Source of the DNA: an uncultured Bacteroidales bacterium
GTDB lineage: Bacteria; Bacteroidota; Bacteroidia; Bacteroidales; F082
Direction: 5' to 3'
Length of the DNA: 32,298 nucleotides
Assembly: GCA_900318085.1 (NCBI GenBank)
Contig: ONJF01000051.1
Span: 1 to 32,298 of the forward strand
Shown piece by piece: positions 7,447-15,316 of this stretch. The position numbers and the translations under genes were made by a program. Within the stretch, counting starts at the first letter, position 1. Every line of letters starts with the position of its first letter. A model generated the notes under the pieces. That model made no database searches. It was not told the origin of the DNA and was given only the letters and a program-made list of their open reading frames with translations.

Positions 7447-9114
7447 ATGTTAGGAAAGAAAAGCATTTACAGAAAACCTGCGGTCATCCTCGGCTCGTTG
7501 GTGCTCCTGATGCTGCTCAACCTCGTGGTGGTCAACAACCCGATGTTCGCCACCAGGGTCGCTGACTTGGGAGGAAAGACCGAGCAGGTCAGCGAGATGA
7601 CCCCGCAGGAAAGCAACGCCCAGCTGGCTGAGATGGCTGACGCCATCGTCGCTGAAAAGACAGCTGAATTGGGTCAACAGATCGAGAACCTCAACCAACG
7701 CGTGACCACGCTGGAAAGCAAGAATGCCAAGCATCATGTGGCCGCTAAAGAAGAAGTCAAGGAGATGTCGACGAAAGACCGACTGAAAGAAGGTCTTCGC
7801 AACTTCTGGCTGCTCACAGGCTTCCGCAACTGCAAGCTCGGCAACATCATCATGATTCTGGTGGGTATCCTCTTCATCTTCCTGGCCATCCGCTTCGAGT
7901 TCGAGCCTATGCTGCTTATCCCTATTGGCACGGGTATCATAGTGGGCAACATCCCGTTCTTCCAAGGTACGGGCATCAGCTTCGCCGATGCCATGGCTAA
8001 TCTGCAAGGGTTGATAGATGCGGGGACGCTCAACTTCGACTTGGACACCGCTAAAGCCTTGTTGGTGGCCGTATTCGGCGACAACCCAGGCGACAAGCAT
8101 CTGGTGTTGAGCGATGCCATCAAGTCAGTTGAGCATCTCAATATGGCCGACTATGGTCTGACCAACCACGACATCGAAGGCGTGAAGGGCTTCATGACCA
8201 GCATCTTCCAAAGCGGAGAGCTGAACCTCCAGACGGGTCTCTACCAGAAAGGCAGTGTGTTGAACTACCTCTACTTCGGTGTGACCTCGGGCGTGTATCC
8301 ACCATTGATTTTCCTGGGCATCGGCGCCATGACCGACTTCTCGTCGCTCATCGCCAACCCGAAACTGATGATCCTCGGTGCCGCCGCCCAATTGGGTGTG
8401 TTCATCACCTTCATCGGTGCCCTTTACCTCGGCTTCAACCTGCGTGAGGCTGGCGCTATCGGTATCATCGGTGGTGCCGACGGTCCTACCGCCATCTTCC
8501 TGTCCACGGCATGAACGGCACGCGCAACCTCATCGGCCCCATCGCCATTGCAGCATATTCCTACATGGCTCTGGTGCCGGTGATCCAGCCGCCTATCATC
8601 CGCTTGCTGACCACGAAGGAAGAACGCCTCATCAAGATGGGAGCCCCGCGTATGGTGAACAAGACCGAAAAGATCATGTTCCCCATCGTTGGCCTCATCC
8701 TGACCACCTTCATCAGCCCCACGGCCCTGCCGCTGTTGGGTATGCTGTTCTTCGGCAATATCATCAAGGAGTCGGGCGTCGTGAAACGTCTGCAGAACAC
8801 TGCCTCCAACCCGTTGATTGACATCGTGACCATCGTCTTGGGTCTCACCGTGGGTGCCTCCACTCAGGCCTCTGTGTTCCTCACTGCAAGCTCCATCAAG
8901 ATCTTCGCCTTGGGTGCTGCCTCGTTCTGCGTGGCCACCGCTGGCGGTCTGCTGCGTGTCGGCTGTGCCTGACAGCGCCCGCGTCGTCGAAGTGGAAGGT
9001 CAGAAGTACGACCCGTCGAACCACCTGCTCATGCACGCCATGGCCCCCAACGTCTCCGGCGTTATCGGCTCGGCAGTGGCAGCTGGTGTGATGATGTCGT
9101 TCCTGATGATGTAA
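7447..9114 (+). pseudogene. mmdB: Sodium-pumping decarboxylase beta subunit, two frame breaks
   Basis: This matches the OadB/MmdB membrane subunit that decarboxylates carboxybiotin and exports Na+. It is spread over three frames: 7447-8514, about 8511-8972 and about 8956-9114. The first part has an N-terminal hydrophobic anchor, a coiled coil (about 40-100), then GVYPPLIFLGIGAMTDF and GIIGGADGPTAIFLST, stopping at TGA 8512-8514. The second starts MNGTRNLIGPIAIAAYSYMA, one base out of frame, so a single base seems missing near 8508-8511. At 8954-8956 GGLL jumps to [12 protein letters not shown] in a third frame; relatives have about 20-25 residues there, including NPLIGAAG. The C-terminus ([21 protein letters not shown]) is normal. 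Either decayed or misassembled. Confidence 0.85.
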
Positions 9115-9134
9115 TTACACCTTTAATTAATAGC

Positions 9135-9166
9135 AAAACCCGCCTCATTCGAGGCGGGTTTTGGTT
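9135..9166. terminator. Bidirectional terminator ending the mmd operon
   Basis: AAAACCCGCCTC (9135-9146) and GAGGCGGGTTTT (9151-9162) form a perfect 12-bp stem with a 4-base loop, A-rich before and T-rich after. Confidence 0.92.
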
Positions 9167-9200
9167 TAAAAGCTGATGGTTTTTGTTTCGTCATAACAAT

Positions 9201-10787
9201 ATGCGCCGCTTCCTAGCTACCATAGTCCTTTTTCTGTTGTCATTTCAGTTAATGGGCAACGACGGTGTCCCCAACCGGTTGTTTCGGAAAGGGGTGTTTT
9301 TTCCCGTTGTTGAGACCCCTGCCGTTTTCACAAGTACGGTTGACGACAAGGATTTCCTTGTTTTCATTGAATACAGCGACAGCTTGCATATGAAAGGACA
9401 TTATATGGCTTGGGAGGAAACGATGACCGACACCCTCCCTTTCAGATTGGAAGCCAAAGGCCGAAATGCCATCCTTTATTACGAGGACCAAAAAGAAACC
9501 TTTCGTCCGCGCATCAAATCCATGGATACCCAACATGCCATAGGGTATGCGCGCTTGAGTTTGTTCGGCACCGCCCATTTCCAGTTTGACATACTTGAAG
9601 AGCCTCTCTTTCATGACTTTGAAAACGATCGTTATCAAGATTCCGTGTTCTCGGTGGAGGAGGTCGACAATATCTGTTATGCCCATGTTCCAGGCTTTTG
9701 GTCGGAATTGGGTGACGAAACCGATGTCACTGACAAGGTCTTTCGAATGGCTGATGCCATAAACGAAATCCCGTTGGATCTCCATCTTGACGTCTTTCGG
9801 CCGCAAAACGACACGTTGGACAAACACCCCTTGGTGATGTTGGTTCATGGTGGCGCGTTCTACTTCGGATCGAAAGACGATGCGTCGATTACGCGTTGGT
9901 GTCGTCATCTCGCTTCACAGGGGTATGTGACCGCCTCCATCGACTATCGGATAGGATTCCTTCCCACCATGGCGAGTATTGGCCGTGCGGGCTATCGTGC
10001 GGTGCAGGATGCCCATGCCGCCATGCGTTATTTGGTTGCGCATCAGGAGGAATATGGCATCGATACCTCCATGATCTTCGTGGGAGGTGCCAGTGCCGGG
10101 GCCATCACCGTGCTCAACCTCGCCTTCATGACCAATGAGACCCGCCCTGAATACACCCATGGAGGCTTCCTTCGCCCCGATCTTGGTGATATTGATACCT
10201 GTGGCAATGCCATCAAGGCCGACTTCCGCATCAGAGGCCTCGTCGACATGTGGGGTGCCATGCCCGACACGTCCCTTTTGCACAATCGCAACATCCCCAT
10301 TCTCGCCTTTCATGGTGACGCGGATGATATCGTCCCATACGACTACAATTATCCTTTCGGCATCGCCGGTCCGTTGAAAACACTGTTGGTCGAACCCATG
10401 TTCGGCTCGTCGTGTATTGTCGATCATGCCCTAAAACTGGGTCGTCAAGCGCAATTGGTCACGTTTTCCGGCTTCAAACACTCACCCCATGTGCATCCCA
10501 CCACGAAAGCCTTCAACGAGAATTTCTATGTCATCCAAGACATGATGTCGGACTTTTTCTACGATATTGTCGTTCCTCAAGAGCCCGAAATCGTTGAAGA
10601 AAACGGCCATTATTATGTGAGGCCATATCCCTTGGAGACCAGCTGGCAGGTAGAGGGTGGGGTCATCCTCTCGTCTCAAAACAATGCTGTGGAAATAGCT
10701 TGGATTCAAAATGCGCCCCGACGCACTCTAACGGTGTCGGTGCTGATGCCCTACGGCGTTGGTATTACCGAAACGTCAGTCTACTGA
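9201..10787 (+). CDS. Secreted alpha/beta-hydrolase, carboxylesterase-like
   Basis: A 528-aa protein with an N-terminal signal peptide (MRRFLATIVLFLLSFQLMGN). A ~190-residue beta-rich N-terminal region of unknown type comes first. The alpha/beta-hydrolase domain follows, with an oxyanion loop HGGAF (216-220), a nucleophile elbow GGASAGA (Ser298), a likely catalytic aspartate in FHGDADDIVP and histidine in FSGFKHSPH. This is typical of the type-B carboxylesterase/acetyl-esterase group. A short C-terminal beta segment (about 465-528) follows, lacking the usual T9SS motifs. The ATG at 9201 gives a proper signal peptide; an upstream TTG adds only six residues. It is probably an exported esterase acting on acylated sugars or lipids; substrate unknown. 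Single gene between the mmd terminator and the next promoter. Confidence 0.75.
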   Translation: MRRFLATIVLFLLSFQLMGNDGVPNRLFRKGVFFPVVETPAVFTSTVDDKDFLVFIEYSDSLHMKGHYMAWEETMTDTLPFRLEAKGRNAILYYEDQKETFRPRIKSMDTQHAIGYARLSLFGTAHFQFDILEEPLFHDFENDRYQDSVFSVEEVDNICYAHVPGFWSELGDETDVTDKVFRMADAINEIPLDLHLDVFRPQNDTLDKHPLVMLVHGGAFYFGSKDDASITRWCRHLASQGYVTASIDYRIGFLPTMASIGRAGYRAVQDAHAAMRYLVAHQEEYGIDTSMIFVGGASAGAITVLNLAFMTNETRPEYTHGGFLRPDLGDIDTCGNAIKADFRIRGLVDMWGAMPDTSLLHNRNIPILAFHGDADDIVPYDYNYPFGIAGPLKTLLVEPMFGSSCIVDHALKLGRQAQLVTFSGFKHSPHVHPTTKAFNENFYVIQDMMSDFFYDIVVPQEPEIVEENGHYYVRPYPLETSWQVEGGVILSSQNNAVEIAWIQNAPRRTLTVSVLMPYGVGITETSVY

Positions 10788-10820
10788 TGCCATGTTGAGT
10801 GGTAAAATAGTCCAAACCGA

Positions 10821-10849
10821 TTGGGATATTCTTGTTTTTTGTACTTTTG
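10821..10849 (+). promoter_or_regulatory. Promoter for the 10905 barrel gene
   Basis: TTG (10821-10823), an 18-base spacer and TACTTTTG (10842-10849) fit the Bacteroidota promoter pattern. The start codon is 55 bases downstream. Confidence 0.65.
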
Positions 10850-10904
10850 CGCATTATTTCTAGATAGCTTGAATAAGTCAAATCACATCAATTAATAATC
10901 AATT

Positions 10905-11480
10905 ATGAAGAAAGTAGCATTATTCATGGCACTGTTCACCATGGTGACCTTAAGTGCCAAAGCACAATGGTTCAATCTCTCGAATAACATGAACGACGTC
11001 ACTATCGGCCTTAACCTGGGTGCCGTTGGCTATGATTTCGATGGCCGCCAAATCAACAACGCCTATAATGGTTTCGGCATTGGAGCAAGTTTTTCATTAT
11101 TAGGCGTTTATGTCGACTTTATCTACCAATCTCCAGAACACCGTTGGGGCAAAAAGATTTCCCCTATAGTTTATCACGATCACACTGCCTTGACCATCAA
11201 TGCGGGTTATAAGATTCCCGTTTTGCGTTGGCTGAATGTCACGCCTCTCATCGGTTATAGCAACGAAACCACGGGTTGGACGGATTGCAGCACCCTCAAC
11301 ATAGATTATGAAAACCGTTCTGTCTACCATGATTATGACGTCGAACACAGGTACAACCACTTCAACTATGGTGTTGGCGTTTCAGTGAAGCCTATGGATT
11401 GGATTGAGATTGGTGGTGTTTGCACCGCTCACGCCGTTTACGGCAATATCTCGCTGAATCTCATGAATATCAAAGATTAA
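10905..11480 (+). CDS. Small outer-membrane beta-barrel protein
   Basis: A 191-aa protein with a signal peptide (MKKVALFMALFTMVTLSAKA) followed by alternating polar/hydrophobic strands such as VTIGLNLGAVGYDF, GFGIGASFSLLGVYVDFIY, ALTINAGYKIPVL and FNYGVGVSVKPMDWIEIGGV. This is the pattern of an 8-stranded OmpA/OmpW-like barrel of about 20 kDa. It does not end in the usual aromatic residue (NLMNIKD), so the last strand may be atypical. It has its own promoter and a terminator after it. A similar small barrel is encoded at 22866-23456. Function unknown. Confidence 0.7.
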   Translation: MKKVALFMALFTMVTLSAKAQWFNLSNNMNDVTIGLNLGAVGYDFDGRQINNAYNGFGIGASFSLLGVYVDFIYQSPEHRWGKKISPIVYHDHTALTINAGYKIPVLRWLNVTPLIGYSNETTGWTDCSTLNIDYENRSVYHDYDVEHRYNHFNYGVGVSVKPMDWIEIGGVCTAHAVYGNISLNLMNIKD

Positions 11481-11518
11481 GCGTAGCCGAAGACCCGAAT
11501 TTTTATCAAGAACACATG

Positions 11519-11548
11519 GAGGCCGCAAAAAAGCGACCTCTTTTTTTT
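11519..11548 (+). terminator. Terminator after the 10905 barrel gene
   Basis: GAGGCCGC (11519-11526) pairs with GCGACCTC (11533-11540) with one mismatch, followed by eight T (11541-11548). Confidence 0.75.
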
Positions 11549-11577
11549 GTTGTGTTTCTCCAAAAATCGTATTTTTG
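11547..11577 (+). promoter_or_regulatory. Promoter for the patatin-barrel gene
   Basis: TTG (11547-11549), a 20-base spacer and TATTTTTG (11570-11577) match the consensus. Transcription should begin near 11584. This supports a start at 11600 (or 11591) and excludes the longer upstream reading frame. Confidence 0.7.
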
Positions 11578-11599
11578 TTCGCCCTTAATTATGACCAAT

Positions 11600-13933
11600 A
11601 TGAAGAAAGTTTGTTTACTCCTTGTCCTATTGTCAGTGACGCTGTTCTTACAAGCCCAACCCAAATCCAATTTACGTCCGCCTCGTCTCAAAGTAGGCGT
11701 GGTGTTAGGCGGTGGTGGCGCCAAAGGTGCCTCCCATATTGGTGTGTTGAAATATCTCGAAGAGATGGGCATCCCTGTCGATTATGTGGCAGGTACCAGC
11801 ATGGGTTCCATCATCGGTGGCTTCTATGCCCTGGGTTACTCGCCTGAAGAGCTCACTGAACTCATTGCTGGCATGGACTGGTCGGCCTATATCGGTAATA
11901 AGATTGATCGATCGATGATGTCGGAAGACGTCAGGCAACGCAACAGTACCATGTTGCTCCATGTGCCTTTCAGCCACGAAAGCTTGTTCGACGACGACCC
12001 CAAGTCGACGTTCATCAGCCAGCTGCCGAGTGCTTATGTCAACAACAGCTCGCTCATCAACCTGTTCAACGACTTGTGCGTAGGCTATCAGGAGGAGATG
12101 GACTTCAACGACCTTCCCATACCTTTCGCTTGTGTGGCCACCGACATGATTACGGGTGAAGAGGTGGTGTTACGCAGAGGCAGCGTGCCTACGGCCATGC
12201 GCGCCAGTATGGCTATCCCCGGTTTGTTCTCCCCGGTGACTATTGGCGATAAGGTGCTTGTCGACGGCGGCTTGGTCAACAACTTCCCGGCCGACGTACT
12301 GAAGGAGATGGGCGCCGACATCATCATTGGCGTGGAGGTGACCTCCACCAAGGATGTCACCGTCGACGACTTGAAGTCGTTGCCTCAAGTGTTTGCCCGT
12401 TTGGTCACCAATAGCACGAGTTCGAAACGAAAGGAAAATCGCGAGATGTGTTCCGTGCATATTGTCCCCGACATCAGTGGCTTTGGCATGCTCAGTTTCA
12501 CCCCCGAGGCTATCGACACTTTGGTGGGGAGAGGCTATAAACGAGCAAACGATTTTCACGACCAGCTCCTTGCCATTAAACAAGCCGTTGACGCCTCGGC
12601 AGGACATCCTGTAAGCAAGACACTCCATGCCCCTCAAGCCAAGAACCTGGCTAAAGAGTCGGTGCAGATCAAGTCCATCACCATCAACAATGTGAATGAC
12701 CGTGACAGCCGTTGGCTCATCCGTAAAGGCGGGCTGGAAGTGGGCAACTATTATTCTGAGCAAGATATCGAACGCGCCATGAACGTGTATCGTGGCACGG
12801 GTTGTTTCGACGAAGTCACCTATCAAGTCAAAGAAAACGACTCCCTCCATTTAGGCTCTGGTCTTTCGGATGCCTATAACCTGACAATTAATATGAAACC
12901 CGCCAAGCCGCATGTCTTTGGCTTGGGCATACGCTACGATACTGAGGAAGGCGCAGCACTGTTGCTTAATGTCGGTTTGAACGAGAAAAAGTTCAACGGC
13001 TCAAAACTCAATCTATCTGCGAAGTTGAGCTATAACCCCAAAATCAGCCTCAAATACACCTATTCGCGCTCTTCGTTTGCCAATTTCAATGTGTCGGGCG
13101 ACTATCGGAACGAGCATTTCCGTTCAAGAGGCATCCATGACAAGTATGTCAACTTCCATTACCAGCAAACGAAGGCGAGTGCCTATGTTTCAGAGTTTCA
13201 TTTGCTCAATATCAACACTAACGTCGGTGCATCATTCGTCCATACAACATTCGACAAGACTTCAATCATGGGTAGTGCTTTCGACTCTATCTATTACGTG
13301 AACAACGATATGCTTTCGCCTTTCATTACATTCCAATATGACAACTTGGACGACCCTTATTTTGCTAATCATGGCATCTTGTCGACCATAGGGAGCCATT
13401 ATTATTACATGACTTCCACAAAAGAGAAGTTTATGGATATTAGCTATTCCTTCCAAGCCTATGTCACTCCAAAAGACGGACGTTTCACCATTATTCCCCA
13501 GGTGTATGGCCGCTATGTAGCCAGCATCGCAAGTGATGCGTCCAGCATTCAATACTATAATTTGAGGAATATTTGCGGTGGAGAAATTGCCGGACGCCAC
13601 TTTGAAAACCAAATGCCTTTTATCGGCCTGACGAGCATTGACGATTTATCTATTGACCTGACACAAAACACAAGTATCCTTCGTTGCGATCTGCGTTATA
13701 ATTTCTACGGCAAGCATTACCTGACGGCAATGTATAATACCATAATGCCGTGGGGTTTGTTAGGCACCGGTGGGATGAATTTTACCGATATAATCCATTT
13801 CATGGTACATGGTGCAGGACTGAAGTATTCCTATAATAGTCTTTTAGGACCGGTTTCACTAACTGCTCAATGGCTCAATAATGATGGTTTAAACCATTTT
13901 GGAGCTTATTTCTCATTCGGCTATACCTTCTGA
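11600..13933 (+). CDS. Patatin-like phospholipase with POTRA and outer-membrane barrel (type Vd-like)
   Basis: A 777-aa protein with a signal peptide (MKKVCLLLVLLSVTLFLQAQ). The patatin domain has the oxyanion motif GGGGAKG (37-43), nucleophile GTSMGS (Ser67) and the catalytic aspartate in LVDGGLVNNFP. A POTRA-like domain follows (VQIKSITINNVNDRDSRWLIRKGGL ... GCFDEVTYQV). The C-terminal ~330 residues form a 16-strand-type beta-barrel ending in FGYTF, as in the Omp85/BamA group. The order patatin-POTRA-barrel is that of PlpD-like, type Vd autotransporters. The barrel should sit in the outer membrane; whether the lipase is exposed or periplasmic in Bacteroidota is unsettled. Alternative start ATG 11591. 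It overlaps the convergent gene at 13913 by 21 bases. Confidence 0.88.
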   Translation: MKKVCLLLVLLSVTLFLQAQPKSNLRPPRLKVGVVLGGGGAKGASHIGVLKYLEEMGIPVDYVAGTSMGSIIGGFYALGYSPEELTELIAGMDWSAYIGNKIDRSMMSEDVRQRNSTMLLHVPFSHESLFDDDPKSTFISQLPSAYVNNSSLINLFNDLCVGYQEEMDFNDLPIPFACVATDMITGEEVVLRRGSVPTAMRASMAIPGLFSPVTIGDKVLVDGGLVNNFPADVLKEMGADIIIGVEVTSTKDVTVDDLKSLPQVFARLVTNSTSSKRKENREMCSVHIVPDISGFGMLSFTPEAIDTLVGRGYKRANDFHDQLLAIKQAVDASAGHPVSKTLHAPQAKNLAKESVQIKSITINNVNDRDSRWLIRKGGLEVGNYYSEQDIERAMNVYRGTGCFDEVTYQVKENDSLHLGSGLSDAYNLTINMKPAKPHVFGLGIRYDTEEGAALLLNVGLNEKKFNGSKLNLSAKLSYNPKISLKYTYSRSSFANFNVSGDYRNEHFRSRGIHDKYVNFHYQQTKASAYVSEFHLLNINTNVGASFVHTTFDKTSIMGSAFDSIYYVNNDMLSPFITFQYDNLDDPYFANHGILSTIGSHYYYMTSTKEKFMDISYSFQAYVTPKDGRFTIIPQVYGRYVASIASDASSIQYYNLRNICGGEIAGRHFENQMPFIGLTSIDDLSIDLTQNTSILRCDLRYNFYGKHYLTAMYNTIMPWGLLGTGGMNFTDIIHFMVHGAGLKYSYNSLLGPVSLTAQWLNNDGLNHFGAYFSFGYTF

Positions 13934-15175
13934 TACGCCGTTTGCTAACATAAACTGACGGATTTCATCGGCATGCCGACCACGGATAATGACGTGGTGG
14001 TTGCCGATGGAATGTTGGAGCAGATAAGGCTTCAGGTTTACATTGAGCGTGATCTGTGTACGGCAGAAATGGTTGCTGTAAGGCGCCTCGATGGCTCGTG
14101 CCTCGGTGACAAAATAGCGATTCAATTTCGGACCACCCCATTTCAATAAGGTGTAGTCGGTCAGAGGCAACAAGCCTTGGATGGCCACGCCGATGCCCGA
14201 CTCGAAATGCGAACGCACCACAGTCTCGTCGCACATGGATAAGGGGATGGTGCAGTGCGCCAGCATGGAGGTCTCGTCGGTGAGGTTAGAAGGATTGGCC
14301 ATGAAGGCCGCTTCGCCACACAAACGCTTGGCCAGATACATGCTCATCAGCGTCTGCATGTCGCCCTCGCAGCCCGCCACGATGCCTTCGTCGTTGAGCA
14401 AGGCCAAGGCCAGACAACTCGTCGTGCCGCAGGCCTTCACGATGTCGAAGCAGCGGATGGTCATGGCATCCAAGTGCTCCTCTTGGCATATCCTTTTGAT
14501 GGCGAGATAGGCCTTGGCAGCCTCCAGCATGTCGGTGCTGGTGGGCTCTTTGACGGCCTTGGCGCGTTTCACCATGGCCTGCGCCACCTTCTCCGCCTCG
14601 GTCGGTGCGATGGTTTTGATGCCATCGATCAGGCGTTGTAGGTCGATGTCGATGGTCTCGATGCCATAGCGTTGGCGCAGATAATCACGGTCCACACCGC
14701 TGGCAATCAACCAATCAGAGGGTTGACCAAACAACCCGATTCTGCCTTGTAGAGACGGTGTGCACACCGTCTCTACAATGGCCGAAACAATTTCATCATT
14801 CGTCCCATGCAAAACCTTTCCTTCCACCCCAATATTGCCCAGATAGGTCAATATCTCCAAGGCGGCGGCCAACGAATTGTTGCGCCCGTCGGCAATCATC
14901 GTGACGGTTTTTTGGCGCGATGGGCTGCACATCGTTTCAACGTCGATGGACGACCAGATGCGTTTGAACAGGTTTTCTACGCCGCCGGTGGCGATCATAA
15001 ATGCATCAGGTAACATTTTTTGTAGAGACGGTGTGCACACCGTCTCTACGTTTTCATCACCAATGATATTAATTTCTGCATTACATTCGTCTTCCAACCT
15101 TTGAATCAATTCGGCATATTCATTCCTGACGAAACCATCGTTCTGGAACGAGGAACGAAGGATGATTATTTTCAT
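13913..15175 (-). CDS. L-fucose/arabinose isomerase-superfamily protein with three palindromic in-frame insertions
   Basis: A 420-aa protein. The C-terminal part resembles the fucose isomerase superfamily: TIRCFDIVKACGTTSCLALALLNDEG followed by AGCEGDMQTLMSMYLAKRL, with acidic and histidine metal-ligand candidates. Substrate unknown. The striking feature is the peptide VETVCTPSLQ at residues 43-52 and 134-143, and VETMCSPSRQ at 79-88. Copies 1 and 3 are encoded by a perfect DNA palindrome inserted without breaking the frame. Without the three decapeptides the protein would be about 390 aa. The start is the ATG at 15175 (MKIIILRSS); upstream in-frame codons run into the cloverleaf repeat. The 3' end overlaps the patatin gene. 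It follows a T9SS gene on the same strand by 141 bases. Confidence 0.75.
   Translation of the reverse strand: MKIIILRSSFQNDGFVRNEYAELIQRLEDECNAEINIIGDENVETVCTPSLQKMLPDAFMIATGGVENLFKRIWSSIDVETMCSPSRQKTVTMIADGRNNSLAAALEILTYLGNIGVEGKVLHGTNDEIVSAIVETVCTPSLQGRIGLFGQPSDWLIASGVDRDYLRQRYGIETIDIDLQRLIDGIKTIAPTEAEKVAQAMVKRAKAVKEPTSTDMLEAAKAYLAIKRICQEEHLDAMTIRCFDIVKACGTTSCLALALLNDEGIVAGCEGDMQTLMSMYLAKRLCGEAAFMANPSNLTDETSMLAHCTIPLSMCDETVVRSHFESGIGVAIQGLLPLTDYTLLKWGGPKLNRYFVTEARAIEAPYSNHFCRTQITLNVNLKPYLLQHSIGNHHVIIRGRHADEIRQFMLANGVSEGIAE
14747..14778. repeat. In-frame palindromic element, copy 3
   Basis: A perfect 32-bp palindrome (16-base arms: TTGTAGAGACGGTGTG and its complement) lies inside the isomerase-like gene. 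Read on the minus strand it encodes VETVCTPSLQ (residues 134-143). The central 30 bases are identical to the copy at 15020-15049. Confidence 0.9.
14912..14941. repeat. Decayed in-frame palindromic element, copy 2
   Basis: It encodes VETMCSPSRQ (79-88) in the same frame as the other two copies. The DNA has diverged and keeps only a short inverted repeat (CGATG...CATCG on the minus strand). Matching 7 of 10 residues and the same frame suggest an older insertion. Confidence 0.65.
15020..15049. repeat. In-frame palindromic element, copy 1
   Basis: A perfect 28-bp palindrome at 15022-15049 (arms GTAGAGACGGTGTG) plus TT at 15020-15021. It encodes VETVCTPSLQ at residues 43-52 of the isomerase-like protein. 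Confidence 0.9.
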
Positions 15176-15197
15176 GGGGTATGCGTCTTTATGCCCT

Positions 15198-15291
15198 TTG
15201 TCCTCATTGCGGGCTTGCCCCGCAATCCCTCGTGCCTTTGGTTGACGATTCTGCACGAGGGAAGGCGGATGTCCCTCCGCCATGAGGACAA
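15198..15291. repeat. Cloverleaf-like intercistronic repeat, copy 2
   Basis: The outer stem is TTGTCCTCAT (15198-15207) with ATGAGGACAA (15282-15291). The left hairpin is TGCGGG (15208-15213) with CCCGCA (15219-15224). The middle stem is TCCCTCGTGC (15226-15235) with GCACGAGGGA (15253-15262). The right hairpin is GGCGGA (15264-15269) with TCCGCC (15276-15281). It fills the gap between the T9SS thioredoxin gene and the isomerase-like gene. Same plus-strand orientation as the copy at 5068-5155. Confidence 0.8.
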
Positions 15292-15316
15292 GAGGCGTAA
15301 GGGTGTCTTTTTAAGT

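Noticed and set aside
8505-8520. Programmed ribosomal frameshift in mmdB
   Set aside because: No classical slippery heptamer is seen, and a frameshift could not restore the block missing at 8954-8956; deletion or error is simpler.
11420-11599. Longer N-terminus for the patatin gene
   Set aside because: It would overlap the previous barrel gene, its terminator and the patatin promoter, and would bury the signal peptide.
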